A stretch of DNA of 64,000 nt, from the NCBI GenBank assembly GCA_022841625.1, contig JALHRD010000010.1, positions 1 to 64,000 on the forward strand, given 5' to 3'. A program made the translations under genes and the position numbers. Source of the DNA: Xanthobacteraceae bacterium. GTDB lineage: Bacteria; Pseudomonadota; Alphaproteobacteria; Rhizobiales; Xanthobacteraceae. The notes under the pieces are model-generated. The model was not told where the DNA came from, did no database searches, and worked only from the letters and a program-made list of their open reading frames with translations. Below are positions 1 through 9,112 of the stretch, piece after piece (the first letter of the stretch is position 1; each line of letters begins with the position of its first letter).

Positions 1-27
1 AGATCGACAGAATAAGGTTTGCCCATC

Positions 28-92
28 CATGCTGGCCTCCATCCCAGCCAGCATGTTGAATCAGAACCGTTCTGATTTGGGAATCCCAAATC
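28..92. repeat. Cluster of three perfect inverted repeats
   Basis: Three dyads follow one another in this gene-free left edge. Positions 28-36 and 47-55 form a 9-bp stem (CATGCTGGC) around a 10-nt loop. Positions 59-77 read AATCAGAACCGTTCTGATT, and 74-92 read GATTTGGGAATCCCAAATC; both are perfect with one central base, and they share four bases. GANTC motifs, the CcrM methylation target in alphaproteobacteria, occur at 58, 81 and 93. The role is unknown: operator cluster, terminator for a gene outside the window, or dispersed repeat. No gene is supported in 1-252. Confidence 0.5.
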
Positions 93-252
93 GATTCAGG
101 CTAAACTCATAACGCTCTAAGGTCGACGCGGTCATCCGCAACTCGAAATAGCGGATTACGCGAAGTTACGGCGATGGTCGCGGCTACGGCGCCTCGCTCG
201 CGCTTTGCATTGCGCTCGAACTCGCCGCGGCGGCCGCGATCCTATCGATGCC

Positions 253-870
253 TCAGCGGAAGCCGATCGACTTGAGGTAATTATACGCCTGGATGATCTC
301 GCGCAGCCGCTCCTCGGTGGAACGATCGCCGCCATTGGCGTCGGGATGGTGGCGCTTCACCAATTCCTTGAAACGCAGCTTGATCTGCACGGTGGTCGCC
401 GCGCCTTCCAGGCCGAGCGCGTCGAGCGCCTTGCGCTCGGCGTTGTGAATGACGCGGGCCTCGCGGCGGCGCAAATGGTCGGCCTTCTTCGCGTCACCAA
501 ACAGACCGAACGGATCGTTGCTGCTCTCAAACGCCGGCCCGAACCGCGCCGCCCGCGAGCGTCCGGTCGGCTTGCCGCCATTCATCCCCATCTTCCAGGT
601 CGGTCGATGTCCAACCAACGCGTCGCGCTGATAACGCGCGATGTCGTCGGTGCTCATGCCGGCGAAAAAATTATAGGACTGGTTGTATTCGCGCGCATGG
701 GCGAGGCAGAACTGCCAATAATCTTTCTCGCGACCGCGCCCTTTCGGCGCGCGGTGCGCGGCCGCACCCGTACAACCCGGCCACTCGCACGGCGGATGCT
801 GCGAGCGCAGACTGCGATCTTGATCGGGCTTGACCCGAATTCGATCGAAAAAGGGTGAGTCGCTGGACAT
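253..870 (-). CDS. J-domain (DnaJ-like) co-chaperone
   Basis: A 205-residue protein whose C-terminal third is a J domain: helix II is followed by RHHPD with the HPD triad at residues 175-177, the motif that stimulates the ATPase of DnaK-type Hsp70. There is no Gly/Phe region or DnaJ zinc finger after it, so this is a specialised J protein and not DnaJ itself. The N-terminal half holds C28, C33, H39, C55 and H58, which could bind zinc (inference). It is divergent from bolA, 114 bp away; a J-domain/bolA pairing is common in Rhizobiales. The Hsp70 partner cannot be told from the sequence. Confidence 0.85.
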   Translation of the reverse strand: MSSDSPFFDRIRVKPDQDRSLRSQHPPCEWPGCTGAAAHRAPKGRGREKDYWQFCLAHAREYNQSYNFFAGMSTDDIARYQRDALVGHRPTWKMGMNGGKPTGRSRAARFGPAFESSNDPFGLFGDAKKADHLRRREARVIHNAERKALDALGLEGAATTVQIKLRFKELVKRHHPDANGGDRSTEERLREIIQAYNYLKSIGFR

Positions 871-984
871 GACCGATCATTATGACGGTGTGGCGCGGCA
901 ACCTGCAAGTCTTGACTTTTGCCGAATTGCGCGCGGCGCCAAGCGGGATTGACCGCCCGGTGTTAAGAGGCCTATTGGCCAGTG

Positions 985-1269
985 ATGGAAACACGCGCCC
1001 GTATCAGTGAAAAACTGACCGCCGCCTTCGCGCCCGTGCGCCTGGTGGTGCAGGACGATTCCCACCTTCACGCCGGCCATGCCGGCAGCCGGCCCGGCGG
1101 CGAAACCCATTTCAGCGTTGATATCGTGTCCGAAGCCTTCCGCGGCAAGAGCCGGATCGAACGCCACCGCATGGTCAATATCGCCCTGGCGGAGGAACTC
1201 GCCGGTGGCGTGCATGCACTCGCGATCCAGGCCGCGGCGCCGGAGGACGGCGGACCTGCGCGGGAATAA
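985..1269 (+). CDS. bolA: BolA family protein
   Basis: A 94-residue BolA-like protein with the class II KH-like fold: HSHLHAGH-type segment near residues 26-33, then FxVDIVSEAFRGKSRIERHRMV, the conserved helix-turn containing the invariant R-x-x-RHR/H. BolA proteins partner with monothiol glutaredoxins in Fe-S and iron signalling; that function is family knowledge, not shown here. ATG at 985 is preferred, but a GTG at 982 immediately before it is also possible. It is convergent with the DUF2336 gene (8 bp gap) and divergent from the J-domain gene. Confidence 0.9.
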   Translation: METRARISEKLTAAFAPVRLVVQDDSHLHAGHAGSRPGGETHFSVDIVSEAFRGKSRIERHRMVNIALAEELAGGVHALAIQAAAPEDGGPARE

Positions 1270-1277
1270 GCGGCGTT

Positions 1278-2393
1278 CTAGACTTCCGCGGCCGGCGCTT
1301 TCGAGCCGCCTTCAGTGGCGGAGCGAACCTGCCAGAAGCGCAAAATCCGCTGCGCGGTCTCCACCGAAAGTTTCCGGTAGTCCGCCGACAACTGCTCGAA
1401 TTTGGCCGGCGATAGGGTGCCGTGAACCGGGTTCAATTGCAGCATCCCTTTGACTGTCGGCCATGGCAGATCCGCGACTTTGCACGGGATCAGCAGCGCA
1501 TCGGCCTGACTGCCGTGAACCAACTGCTCGATGATTTCCAGCCGCGACGAACACAATAGCGAGAATGCGAAGACCAGATCGTCGACGCGTTTCGATCGTA
1601 CCAGTTCCGCCATGACCCTTGCGTTCAGCTTGCCGTCGTGATGCAGCGGCATGATGAATCGCTTGGCAGCCGAATAGTTGCGCGCGGGCTGCGCCTTCTC
1701 AAGCTCATGCGCGGCATTGCGCAATGCATCCGCGATTTCCCGATCGAACTCCACATCGACCGCCGCCAGCAACCGCGGCCTAACAATCGCGGTCGCGGTA
1801 CGAATCAGCGTCTGGAACAAAAGCGGCGGAATATCGGAGCGCCGTTTCAGGCTTTCGGCAAGATCGTTGTCGCGCGCAGCGCGCTCGACCAGGGCCGCAA
1901 GACCGGTCTGTGAAAACTGCGCGCCCTGATTGACCGCCACCTTCCTGGCAACCGCATTGTTTCCGCGCTCAACCAGAACGTCGGTAACGGCCTCCTCAAG
2001 ACTGCTGCGCGCCGACACCGCCAGAAGGTGATCCTGGCTTTTGGTCGCGGCGATAGCAACCAAATCGGGCGTCGATAAACTGCTCGATTGCTCGATCACC
2101 GGCCCGGCAATGTCGATGGAATCTCGCATCGCCAAGTTGCGGACCACGTTGGGCGGAGCAGCGCCGACCGGCGCAAGGCGCTTGCTCAGTTCGGCGAGCG
2201 CATGGTCTTCGATGTATTCGATCATGCGGCCGAGCACATCGTCGAATATCTCGATCTGCCCCGCATCGTAGCGATCGGCATTGGCCAGAAACAGGTCGGT
2301 GACGCGGCGCAGCGTCTCAACGCGACGCGCGTTGCCAGTGCCGGCCAGGGCCTCGTCAAGTTCAGCAATCAGCGAGGGTGCGGTGCTCGTCAT
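1278..2393 (-). CDS. DUF2336 domain-containing protein
   Basis: A 371-residue soluble, helix-rich protein with many short HEAT-like helices, matching the alphaproteobacterial DUF2336 family (function not established). The start at 2393 (MTSTAPSL) is chosen because AGGA lies about 9 nt upstream and the in-frame extension beyond it has no family character. No signal peptide or membrane segment is visible. The 270 bp between this start and the next gene hold no supported feature. Confidence 0.8.
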   Translation of the reverse strand: MTSTAPSLIAELDEALAGTGNARRVETLRRVTDLFLANADRYDAGQIEIFDDVLGRMIEYIEDHALAELSKRLAPVGAAPPNVVRNLAMRDSIDIAGPVIEQSSSLSTPDLVAIAATKSQDHLLAVSARSSLEEAVTDVLVERGNNAVARKVAVNQGAQFSQTGLAALVERAARDNDLAESLKRRSDIPPLLFQTLIRTATAIVRPRLLAAVDVEFDREIADALRNAAHELEKAQPARNYSAAKRFIMPLHHDGKLNARVMAELVRSKRVDDLVFAFSLLCSSRLEIIEQLVHGSQADALLIPCKVADLPWPTVKGMLQLNPVHGTLSPAKFEQLSADYRKLSVETAQRILRFWQVRSATEGGSKAPAAEV

Positions 2394-2663
2394 CGGCCAA
2401 TCCTGTGGGAACGGCAAACGCCGCTGCGGCAGGATAGCGCCGTAATAATTGTGGTGAGGTAAACATTCAGCGCCGGCGCAACTTTTAGCCGATCCGCAGG
2501 ACCCGCCTCGCCATGACATTATTGATGTGTGCGCCACATTTTTTTTTGACATGTGGTGTAACCGCCCAACGCCCGGCTTATCGATCCGGTAACCACTTTG
2601 CGAAATTGCCGCGCGCCACGCCGGGCACCCAGGTCCCATGGCGCTCGCCGCTTTCAAAGGCAT

Positions 2664-3680
2664 TCAGCGTGTAATCGCGGCCTTGGCCTGTTCGATGACG
2701 GCCTTCGGATAATCGGCGAATTGCGCAAGCAACTGCTCGACCTGCGTATGGGTTGCGGGATCGATATCGAGATTGGCCTTGTCCGCATCCGCCAGAAATT
2801 CGCGATCGTTCATCGTGTCGACAAACGCCTTGCGCAGAACCGCAAGCCGCGCCGCGGGAATGCCGGGCGGGCCGGCCAACGGTCGGCCCAGCAGTTTCGT
2901 ATTGAAGTGGAACGCCAGGACCTTTCGAACGTCTTCGGATGTGACGAAATCGAAAATGCTGGGAACCGGGCCAAGCGCATCGGTCGTCTTCGGTCCCATC
3001 TGAACGATGATCTTGAACCGACCCTCCTGCCACTCCTTCGACCACAATGTCCTGATGTGCGTGCGAACCAGGCCGCACATGCCATGGGCCTCGCCTCGCT
3101 GCACGGCGATAAACGCTTGCGGCAGCCCCGGATAGCCGGACACCATTTTAATGTTCGCGCCGAAGATGTTCCTGAAGATCAAAGGATGCTGATAGCCAAA
3201 CGACGTTAGCCCGCCGGAGGACGCAAAGACGGTTTCTCGCTTCAGCATATCCTGAAACGACGTTGGGGCGTCCGGCCGCTGCCAGATGCCGCACAGATTG
3301 ATCTCCTGATTCATGCTGCCGACCCAGCTGAATTTGGTCGCATCAAATCGCGCCTGGTCGTTATCCATCAACGGTTCGACGGCGGCTGACGAACTGAAAT
3401 TGCCAAGCTCGGTCCCGTCCTTGGCCGCGACGTTGTAAAGATAATTCGCGGCCCGCAGGGTGCCGGCGCCCGGCATGTTTTTTGGAATGACTGTCGGATT
3501 GCCCGGAATGTGGCGCGCATAATGCCGAGCGAGTACCCGGAAATAGAGATCGGGCGCGCCGCCAGCCGGATAGCCAATGTGAATACTGATGGTCTCGCCC
3601 TTGAAGTGGGCCGCCGGCTGCGCCACGGCTTGGCACGACACCAACAACATAACGACGAGCAGCAGCGATTTCACGAACAT
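2664..3680 (-). CDS. Tripartite tricarboxylate-type (Bug/TctC) substrate-binding protein
   Basis: A 338-residue periplasmic binding protein. The N-terminus is a Sec signal peptide (MFVKSLLLVVMLLVSCQAVAQ), then the first strand (ISIHIGYPAGGAPDLYFRVLARH) and the NMPGAGTLRAANYLY loop typical of Bug receptors. It belongs to the subgroup with xxxPNMPGAG and an extended C-terminus, the same subgroup as the protein at 36563-37582, and differs from its two downstream neighbours. Bug proteins deliver carboxylates or similar ligands to TctAB permeases, but no tctA or tctB is in the window. The ligand is unknown. Confidence 0.88.
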   Translation of the reverse strand: MFVKSLLLVVMLLVSCQAVAQPAAHFKGETISIHIGYPAGGAPDLYFRVLARHYARHIPGNPTVIPKNMPGAGTLRAANYLYNVAAKDGTELGNFSSSAAVEPLMDNDQARFDATKFSWVGSMNQEINLCGIWQRPDAPTSFQDMLKRETVFASSGGLTSFGYQHPLIFRNIFGANIKMVSGYPGLPQAFIAVQRGEAHGMCGLVRTHIRTLWSKEWQEGRFKIIVQMGPKTTDALGPVPSIFDFVTSEDVRKVLAFHFNTKLLGRPLAGPPGIPAARLAVLRKAFVDTMNDREFLADADKANLDIDPATHTQVEQLLAQFADYPKAVIEQAKAAITR

Positions 3681-3713
3681 CTCCGCTTGGGTAGCGCGAC
3701 CGAACTGAAATTC

Positions 3714-4682
3714 CTACTCAGCCTGGATGCCGGCGGCTTTGATGATCGCGCCCCACTGCACCCGTTCGACGCGGATTTGCGCCGCGAATTCCGCCGGCGA
3801 ATTGCCGACCAGTCGAGCGCCGGACTTTGCAAACCGCTCCTGCATCGCCGGTTCACGCAATGCCGCTACAATCTCCCGGTGCAGCCGCGCCACAATCGCG
3901 GGCGGCGTACCGGCCGGCGCGGCGATGCCAAACCACGATGACGCCTCGTAATTGGCGACGCCGGCTTCGGCCGCGGTCGGCACGTCCGGCAAGAGCGCGA
4001 GTCGCGCCTTCCCCGCCACTGCCAATGGGCGCAGCGCGCCGCTCTGAATGTGGGCGATAACGGTCGGCGGGTTGTCGACCACGCCGTCGATCTGGCCGGC
4101 GATCAAATCCTGCACCGCCGGCGCGGCGCCGCGATACGGCACATGGGTGATCTGCACGCCGGCGGCATGCATGAACATCGCCAATCCAAGATGGCCGGTG
4201 GTGCCAATGCCGGGTGAGCCGAAATTGAGCTTGCCCGGTCGCGCTTTGGCGAGCGCGACAAACTCCTTGAGGGTCTTGGCTTCGACCTTGGGATGCACCA
4301 CCAAGAGCATCGACATCTCGGCGACGTTGGAAATCGGGATGAACGCGGTTTCCGCGTCGAACGGCATCTTGGCGTAAAGGAACGGATTGGCGGTCAGAAT
4401 GCCGGCCGATGACATCAGCAGCGTGTAGCCATCGGGCGTGGCGGTCGCGACCGCAAGCGCGCCGGTGTTGCCGCCGGCGCCGGCGCGGTTCTCGACCACA
4501 ACCGGCTGACCGAGCGACTTGGCCATCTGGTCGCCGACCGCCCGCGCGAGCACATCGGCAAGCCCGCCGGCCGGAAACGGCGCAATTAGCCGGATCGGAC
4601 GGTCGGGATAATTTTGCGCCTGCACCGCCGACGCAAACGCAACCGCCAGCAAACCAACCACCATTCGGCACAACATCGCCAT
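3714..4682 (-). CDS. Bug family tripartite tricarboxylate transporter substrate-binding protein
   Basis: A 322-residue secreted protein with a Sec signal peptide cleaved after ASAVQA, followed by YPDRPIRLIAPFPAGGLADVLAR and VVENRAGAGGNTG, the two hallmark loops of Bug receptors. The remainder matches the two-lobed fold: PDGYTLL, the hinge GTTGHLGLAMF and THVPYRGAAPAVQDLIAGQID. AAAGGAA sits 5 nt upstream of the start. It lies between two other Bug genes on the same strand with 33 and 79 bp spacing; no permease gene is adjacent, so it probably uses a TctAB pair encoded elsewhere. Confidence 0.92.
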   Translation of the reverse strand: MAMLCRMVVGLLAVAFASAVQAQNYPDRPIRLIAPFPAGGLADVLARAVGDQMAKSLGQPVVVENRAGAGGNTGALAVATATPDGYTLLMSSAGILTANPFLYAKMPFDAETAFIPISNVAEMSMLLVVHPKVEAKTLKEFVALAKARPGKLNFGSPGIGTTGHLGLAMFMHAAGVQITHVPYRGAAPAVQDLIAGQIDGVVDNPPTVIAHIQSGALRPLAVAGKARLALLPDVPTAAEAGVANYEASSWFGIAAPAGTPPAIVARLHREIVAALREPAMQERFAKSGARLVGNSPAEFAAQIRVERVQWGAIIKAAGIQAE

Positions 4683-4761
4683 TTCCTTTCACCGGATCTT
4701 CGCAATGATAGGCGCGTCTGGCTTCGAGTCCAATATTTCCGGGTGGCCGCCGTTCAATTTG

Positions 4762-5739
4762 TCACGGCCGGATGTCTAGTCCAGCGGCCTTCACCGCGTC
4801 GCCCCAGAACACGACATCGGCGGCGATCGTCGCTGCGAACGCCTCCGGCGTGTCGCCAATTGCATCGACACCGATCTGGGCGAGCCGCTCGACATATTTC
4901 GGCTCACGCGACGCGCGCGCCAACTCGGCGGCGATGCGTGCGACAATATCCCGCGGCAGGCCGGCCGGCCCCATCAGCCCATTCCAGGTCGTGGTCTTGA
5001 ATGTCGGGTAGCCCGCCTCGATCACGGTCGGCACGTCCGCAATCTGCTTGGCGCGTTGGCTGCTCGACACCGCCAGCAAGCGGATGCTGCCAGCGCCGGC
5101 CTGGCCGAGCGCATCCGAAAGATTGGCGAACATCGCATTAATGTGGCCGGCGACCAGATCCGCCATCGCCGGTCCGCCGCCTTTATACGGCACATGCGTC
5201 AGGTCGATACCGGCGAGCTTTGCGAACAGCGTCATCGAGAGATGATTCAACGTGCCGACGCCCCCCGAACCGAAAGTCACCTGACCCGGCCGGGTGCGCG
5301 CATAAGCGACGAAATCGGCAACACTCTTGATCGGCAATTTCGCATTGACCGACAGCACGAACGGGTTGCTGCCAACATTGCTGATCGGCACAAAATCCCG
5401 GATCGGATCATATGGCACCTTTTGCAGCGCCGGCGTGATCGCGATCTGCGGCGTCGCCGCTGCAAACAGCGTGTAGCCGTCCGGCGCGGCGCGCGCCACC
5501 GATTCGGCGCCGAGCGCGCCGCCGGCGCCGGGGCGGTTCTCAATGACGAAGGTCTGGCCGAAGGCATCGCTAAGGCGCTGGCAAGCGATGCGCGCGATCG
5601 AGTCGCTGTTGCCGCCGGGCGCAAATGCAACCACCACCTTCACCGACCGCTGCGGCCAGGACTGCGCCAAAGCGGTTGCAACGGGCCCACTCGCAGCCAT
5701 GGCCGCAACCGAAGCAAGAAACCGTCGGCGGGTTTGCAT
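4762..5739 (-). CDS. Bug family substrate-binding protein with twin-arginine-like signal
   Basis: A 325-residue Bug receptor with YxxAFAPGGNSDSIARI, ENRPGAGGALGAESVARAAPDGYTL and THVPYKGGGPAMADLVAGHI. The leader begins MQTRRRFLASVAAMAAS, with RRRFLA resembling a Tat signal, unlike the Sec leaders of its neighbours. The start at 5739 is chosen because a strong GGAGGTG ribosome-binding site precedes it by about 8 nt; another ATG at 5757 overlaps the stop of the CNNM gene as TGATG. The gene therefore appears to be translated together with the upstream CNNM gene on the minus strand. Ligand unknown. Confidence 0.9.
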   Translation of the reverse strand: MQTRRRFLASVAAMAASGPVATALAQSWPQRSVKVVVAFAPGGNSDSIARIACQRLSDAFGQTFVIENRPGAGGALGAESVARAAPDGYTLFAAATPQIAITPALQKVPYDPIRDFVPISNVGSNPFVLSVNAKLPIKSVADFVAYARTRPGQVTFGSGGVGTLNHLSMTLFAKLAGIDLTHVPYKGGGPAMADLVAGHINAMFANLSDALGQAGAGSIRLLAVSSSQRAKQIADVPTVIEAGYPTFKTTTWNGLMGPAGLPRDIVARIAAELARASREPKYVERLAQIGVDAIGDTPEAFAATIAADVVFWGDAVKAAGLDIRP

Positions 5740-5756
5740 CGCAGACACCTCCAGCA

Positions 5757-7043
5757 TCACGCCGCGGTCGGCGTCCTGCGCGCCAGCGGCGTGATGCGCA
5801 GTCCGGTGATGCGGTTGCGCTCGCGGCGCATAACATTGAAACGGAAGCCGTGAAACGTGAAGCTCTGCCCCGGCTCCGGGATCGAGCGCGATTCGTGGAT
5901 CACCAGGCCGGCGATGGTGGTCGCCTCGTCGTCCGGCAGGTGCCAGTCCATGGCGCGATTGAGATCGCGGATCGGCACGCCGCCATCCACATTGACCGAG
6001 CCATCGGGTTGCGGCCGCACACCTGGCACCACGATATCGTGCTCGTCGGTGATGTCGCCGACGATTTCCTCGAGAATGTCTTCGAGCGTTACCAGGCCCA
6101 TTGTCTCGCCATACTCGTCGACCACCAGGGCAAACGGCGTTTTGCGGCGACGGAACGCCTTGAGCTGCTCCGACAGCGGGCGAATATCGGGCACAAACCA
6201 AGGCAACCGCGCGATCGCCTTGACGTCGACCTTGGCGGGATCGCCGCTCGCGGCCTGCAATGCGCGCAACAAATCCTTGGCGTGAAGAATGCCAATGATG
6301 TTCTCCGGCCGCTCGCTCCACAGCGGCACGCGCGTAACCGGCGATTCCAGCACTTTCTGCACCACGTCCGCGGGCGGGTCGTCGGCGCAGGCTGTGATCA
6401 TCCTGGTGCGATGGACCATCACGTCCGACACCACCATGTCGCGCAGATCGAGCAAGCCACCGAACATGTCGCGGTCCTGCTTCTCGACGCTGCCTTCGTG
6501 GTGCAGCAGATCGACCTGGCCGCGCAGCTCCTCGTGCGCCGACAGGAACGCCTGATCGGTGCCCATCTTCATGCCGAACTGCCGCAAGATAAACCGCACG
6601 ATCCCCTCGATGCCAATCAGCAACGGCCCGAGCAACCGCACTGTCCAGCCGATCGGACGCGCGACCATCAGCGCCACCCGCTCCGGCGCGTTGATCGCGA
6701 GCGTCTTGGGCAGAACCTCCATGAACACCACGACCACCACGGTCATGATCGCGGTGGCGTAAAGCGCGCCGATTTCGCCGAACCATGTGAGTAGCAGGCC
6801 AGTGGTCAGCGCGGTCGCAGCAATGTTGACGACATTATTGCCGGTCAGGATCGCGCCTATCATGCGCTCGCGGATTTCGAGCAGGCGGACAACCAGCGGG
6901 GCGCGCTGGTCGCCGGATTTCTCCAGCCGCAACAGCCGCGCGCGCGATACCGCGGTCAGCGCGGTCTCGCTGGCGGAGAAAAAGAACGAGAAGCCGAGAC
7001 ACAGCATGATAACGGCAAGCGCCAGCCAGTCTTCGATCAACAT
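5757..7043 (-). CDS. CNNM/CorC-type hemolysin family transporter (DUF21-CBS-CorC_HlyC)
   Basis: A 428-residue inner-membrane protein. Residues 1 to about 190 form a DUF21 transmembrane domain (LAVIMLCLGFSFFFSASETAL is its start, with the conserved SxSE motif). A CBS pair follows (about 200-330, with DVMVHRTRM and PLWSERPENIIGILHAKDLL), then the CorC_HlyC domain at the C-terminus (DGSVNVDGGVPIRDLNR). Relatives are implicated in magnesium/cobalt efflux. In Rhizobiales this gene commonly precedes aroB, as here (43 bp gap, same strand). Confidence 0.93.
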   Translation of the reverse strand: MLIEDWLALAVIMLCLGFSFFFSASETALTAVSRARLLRLEKSGDQRAPLVVRLLEIRERMIGAILTGNNVVNIAATALTTGLLLTWFGEIGALYATAIMTVVVVVFMEVLPKTLAINAPERVALMVARPIGWTVRLLGPLLIGIEGIVRFILRQFGMKMGTDQAFLSAHEELRGQVDLLHHEGSVEKQDRDMFGGLLDLRDMVVSDVMVHRTRMITACADDPPADVVQKVLESPVTRVPLWSERPENIIGILHAKDLLRALQAASGDPAKVDVKAIARLPWFVPDIRPLSEQLKAFRRRKTPFALVVDEYGETMGLVTLEDILEEIVGDITDEHDIVVPGVRPQPDGSVNVDGGVPIRDLNRAMDWHLPDDEATTIAGLVIHESRSIPEPGQSFTFHGFRFNVMRRERNRITGLRITPLARRTPTAA

Positions 7044-7086
7044 CGGGTCCTAAATCCTCAATGCGCCCGCCGGATTCGGCGCAGCC

Positions 7087-8208
7087 TCAGCCGAGCTTGG
7101 TGTCCAGAAACGCCCGCACATCGGCGGCTTCGACATCGCGCGCCACATAAGCGGCGCCGATGCCGCGCGCCAAAATGAACGTCAATTGACCGCGCGCCAC
7201 CTTTTTGTCCTGACCAATCAGCGTCATCAGCCCGTCGACATCCGGTACGCCGCCGGGAACTTGTGAAATCTGGGTGGGCAGACCGACCGCCGCCAGGTGG
7301 TGGATCGCGCGGTCCGCCTCGGCCTGCGGCAACAGCCCGCGCCGCGCCGAAAATGCAAAGGCCAGCGCCATGCCGATGGCAATCGCTTCGCCATGCAACA
7401 GCCGGTCGGAGAAGCCGGCGGCGGCTTCAAGCGCATGGCCGAACGTGTGGCCGAGATTGAGCAGCATACGGTCGCCGGTCTCGCGCTCGTCGCGCGCCAC
7501 GATCGCGGCCTTGGCGCGGCAACTGGTCGCGATCGCGTGCTCGCGCGCCGAACCGCCGGCAAACACGTCCTGCCAATTGGCTTCAAGCCAGGCAAAGAAA
7601 GCGGCGTCGCCAAGCAGGCCGTATTTCGCAACCTCGGCATAGCCGGAGCGAAACTCACGCGCCGGCAGCGTATCGAGCAGCGCGGTATCGGCGATCACCA
7701 GCACCGGCTGGTGGAACGCACCGACCAGGTTCTTGCCGTGCGGTGAATCAATCGCGGTCTTGCCGCCGACCGAGGAATCGACCTGCGCCAAGAGCGACGT
7801 CGGCGCCTGCACATAATCGAGCCCGCGCCGCACGATCGCCGCGGCGAAGCCGGCCAGATCTCCGATCACGCCGCCGCCCAATGCGACCACGAGATCGCCG
7901 CGCTCAATCCGATGTGCGATCAGCGCGTCGCACAGCGCAGCAAGCTGGGTGAACGACTTGGTTGTCTCGCCCGGCGGCAATACGACGGTTGCAACCGCGC
8001 TGCCGGCCACCGCGGCCTTTGCGGCGTCAAGATGATACGCCGCGACGTTCCGATCGCTGACGATCGCGATCTTGGCGCCGGGCCGCAGCTTGGCGATCCG
8101 CGCGCCGAGCGTGGCAAGCTGGCCGCGGCCGATCACGATGTCGTAGCTGCGCTCGCCGAGCGCCACATCGACGACAATCGGTTCGCTGCCGCGCAACGGC
8201 GCCGTCAT
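7087..8208 (-). CDS. aroB: 3-dehydroquinate synthase
   Basis: A 373-residue cytosolic enzyme converting DAHP to 3-dehydroquinate, the second shikimate step. Seen: the NAD-binding GGGVIGDLAGFAAA, PTSLLAQVDSSVGGKTAID, GAFHQP, the metal-ligand helix NLGHTFGHALE and LHGEAIAIGMALA. Length fits the family. Its ATG overlaps the aroK stop by 4 bp, so aroK and aroB are translationally coupled as two enzymes of one pathway. Confidence 0.97.
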   Translation of the reverse strand: MTAPLRGSEPIVVDVALGERSYDIVIGRGQLATLGARIAKLRPGAKIAIVSDRNVAAYHLDAAKAAVAGSAVATVVLPPGETTKSFTQLAALCDALIAHRIERGDLVVALGGGVIGDLAGFAAAIVRRGLDYVQAPTSLLAQVDSSVGGKTAIDSPHGKNLVGAFHQPVLVIADTALLDTLPAREFRSGYAEVAKYGLLGDAAFFAWLEANWQDVFAGGSAREHAIATSCRAKAAIVARDERETGDRMLLNLGHTFGHALEAAAGFSDRLLHGEAIAIGMALAFAFSARRGLLPQAEADRAIHHLAAVGLPTQISQVPGGVPDVDGLMTLIGQDKKVARGQLTFILARGIGAAYVARDVEAADVRAFLDTKLG

Positions 8209-8876
8209 GATGCAGAGCCTCCTTGGCTGGAACCATCGGGCGCAACGCCCGGCGCCGGCAAGCTTGCCTGCAATAACGCGACAATTTCCTCTACGATTTT
8301 CTCATGCGGCACTTCGCGCGATCGAACGGTGAAGTCGGCCCGCCGGTAGACCGGAGAGCGCAGATCGATGAGCTGCTGCAATGTCGCGGCCGGATCGGCG
8401 GTGTGCAGCAGCGGACGGTCGCTGCGGCGCTTGATCCGACGCATCAGCACATCGAAATCCGCGTTCAGCCAGATCGACACCCCTTTGGCGGCGATGGCGG
8501 CGCGGGTATCGGCGTTCATGAACGCGCCGCCGCCGGTCGCCAGCACTTGCGGACCGGAATCCAACAGACGGGCAATCACGCGCGCCTCACCGGCGCGAAA
8601 TTCGGGCTCGCCGCGGCTCGCGAAAATATCGGTGATCGACATGCCGGCGGCCTTCTCGATCTCGGCGTCGGCATCGACAAACGGGATGGCCAGCCGGGTT
8701 GCCAACCGCCGGCCGACCGAGGACTTGCCGGCCCCCATCATGCCGACCAGCACCAACGAACGCGCGCCCAGCGCCGCCAGAATCGCAGCCTCTGGCGCAC
8801 CGGCGCCGTTAGGATGCGGCGGCTGCGGCGCGGCCGGATCGGAGGTTGCGGGTTTGGACATTGCGGGCCTGGACAT
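8205..8876 (-). CDS. aroK: Shikimate kinase
   Basis: A 223-residue enzyme phosphorylating shikimate with ATP. The P loop GMMGAGKSS is preceded by an unconserved Pro/Ala-rich N-terminal stretch; then DADAEIEKAAGMSITDIFASRGEPEFRAGE (substrate region), LATGGGAF and the lid RRSDRPLL. The start at 8876 (MSRPAMSKPATS) is a choice among several in-frame codons; ATG at 8861 is also possible, and no strong ribosome-binding site decides it. Coupled to aroB. It is divergent from the small gene at 9113 and xerD, the usual Rhizobiales arrangement. Confidence 0.95.
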   Translation of the reverse strand: MSRPAMSKPATSDPAAPQPPHPNGAGAPEAAILAALGARSLVLVGMMGAGKSSVGRRLATRLAIPFVDADAEIEKAAGMSITDIFASRGEPEFRAGEARVIARLLDSGPQVLATGGGAFMNADTRAAIAAKGVSIWLNADFDVLMRRIKRRSDRPLLHTADPAATLQQLIDLRSPVYRRADFTVRSREVPHEKIVEEIVALLQASLPAPGVAPDGSSQGGSAS

Positions 8877-9112
8877 TGCGGGCTCAGACTTAAGTGATTG
8901 ATTCCCGCGCTTACGGCCCCGTGTCTTAAACCATCCGCCCCCAGGGATCGAGCCCTCTGGCCGGACCCCGGCATGCCCCAACCGCGGCAATCACGCCACC
9001 CGGCAACGTAGTTTTTTCACTTTTTCAATGAAATATACAGAATCGCCGGCCTTGATTCTGGGCGATGGCGGATCGACTGCAACCGCAAGTCACTGCGAAA
9101 TCGAGTCAAACC

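Noticed and set aside
205-858. 217-codon + strand frame opposite the J-domain gene
   Set aside because: Antisense of a gene with an HPD motif; no ribosome-binding site.
4762-6786. Single 674-codon minus frame spanning a binding protein and part of the CNNM gene
   Set aside because: Only the part below 5757 is a real protein; the rest is out-of-frame CNNM sequence.
5625-6794. Long + strand frame opposite the CNNM gene
   Set aside because: Antisense shadow with no coding character.
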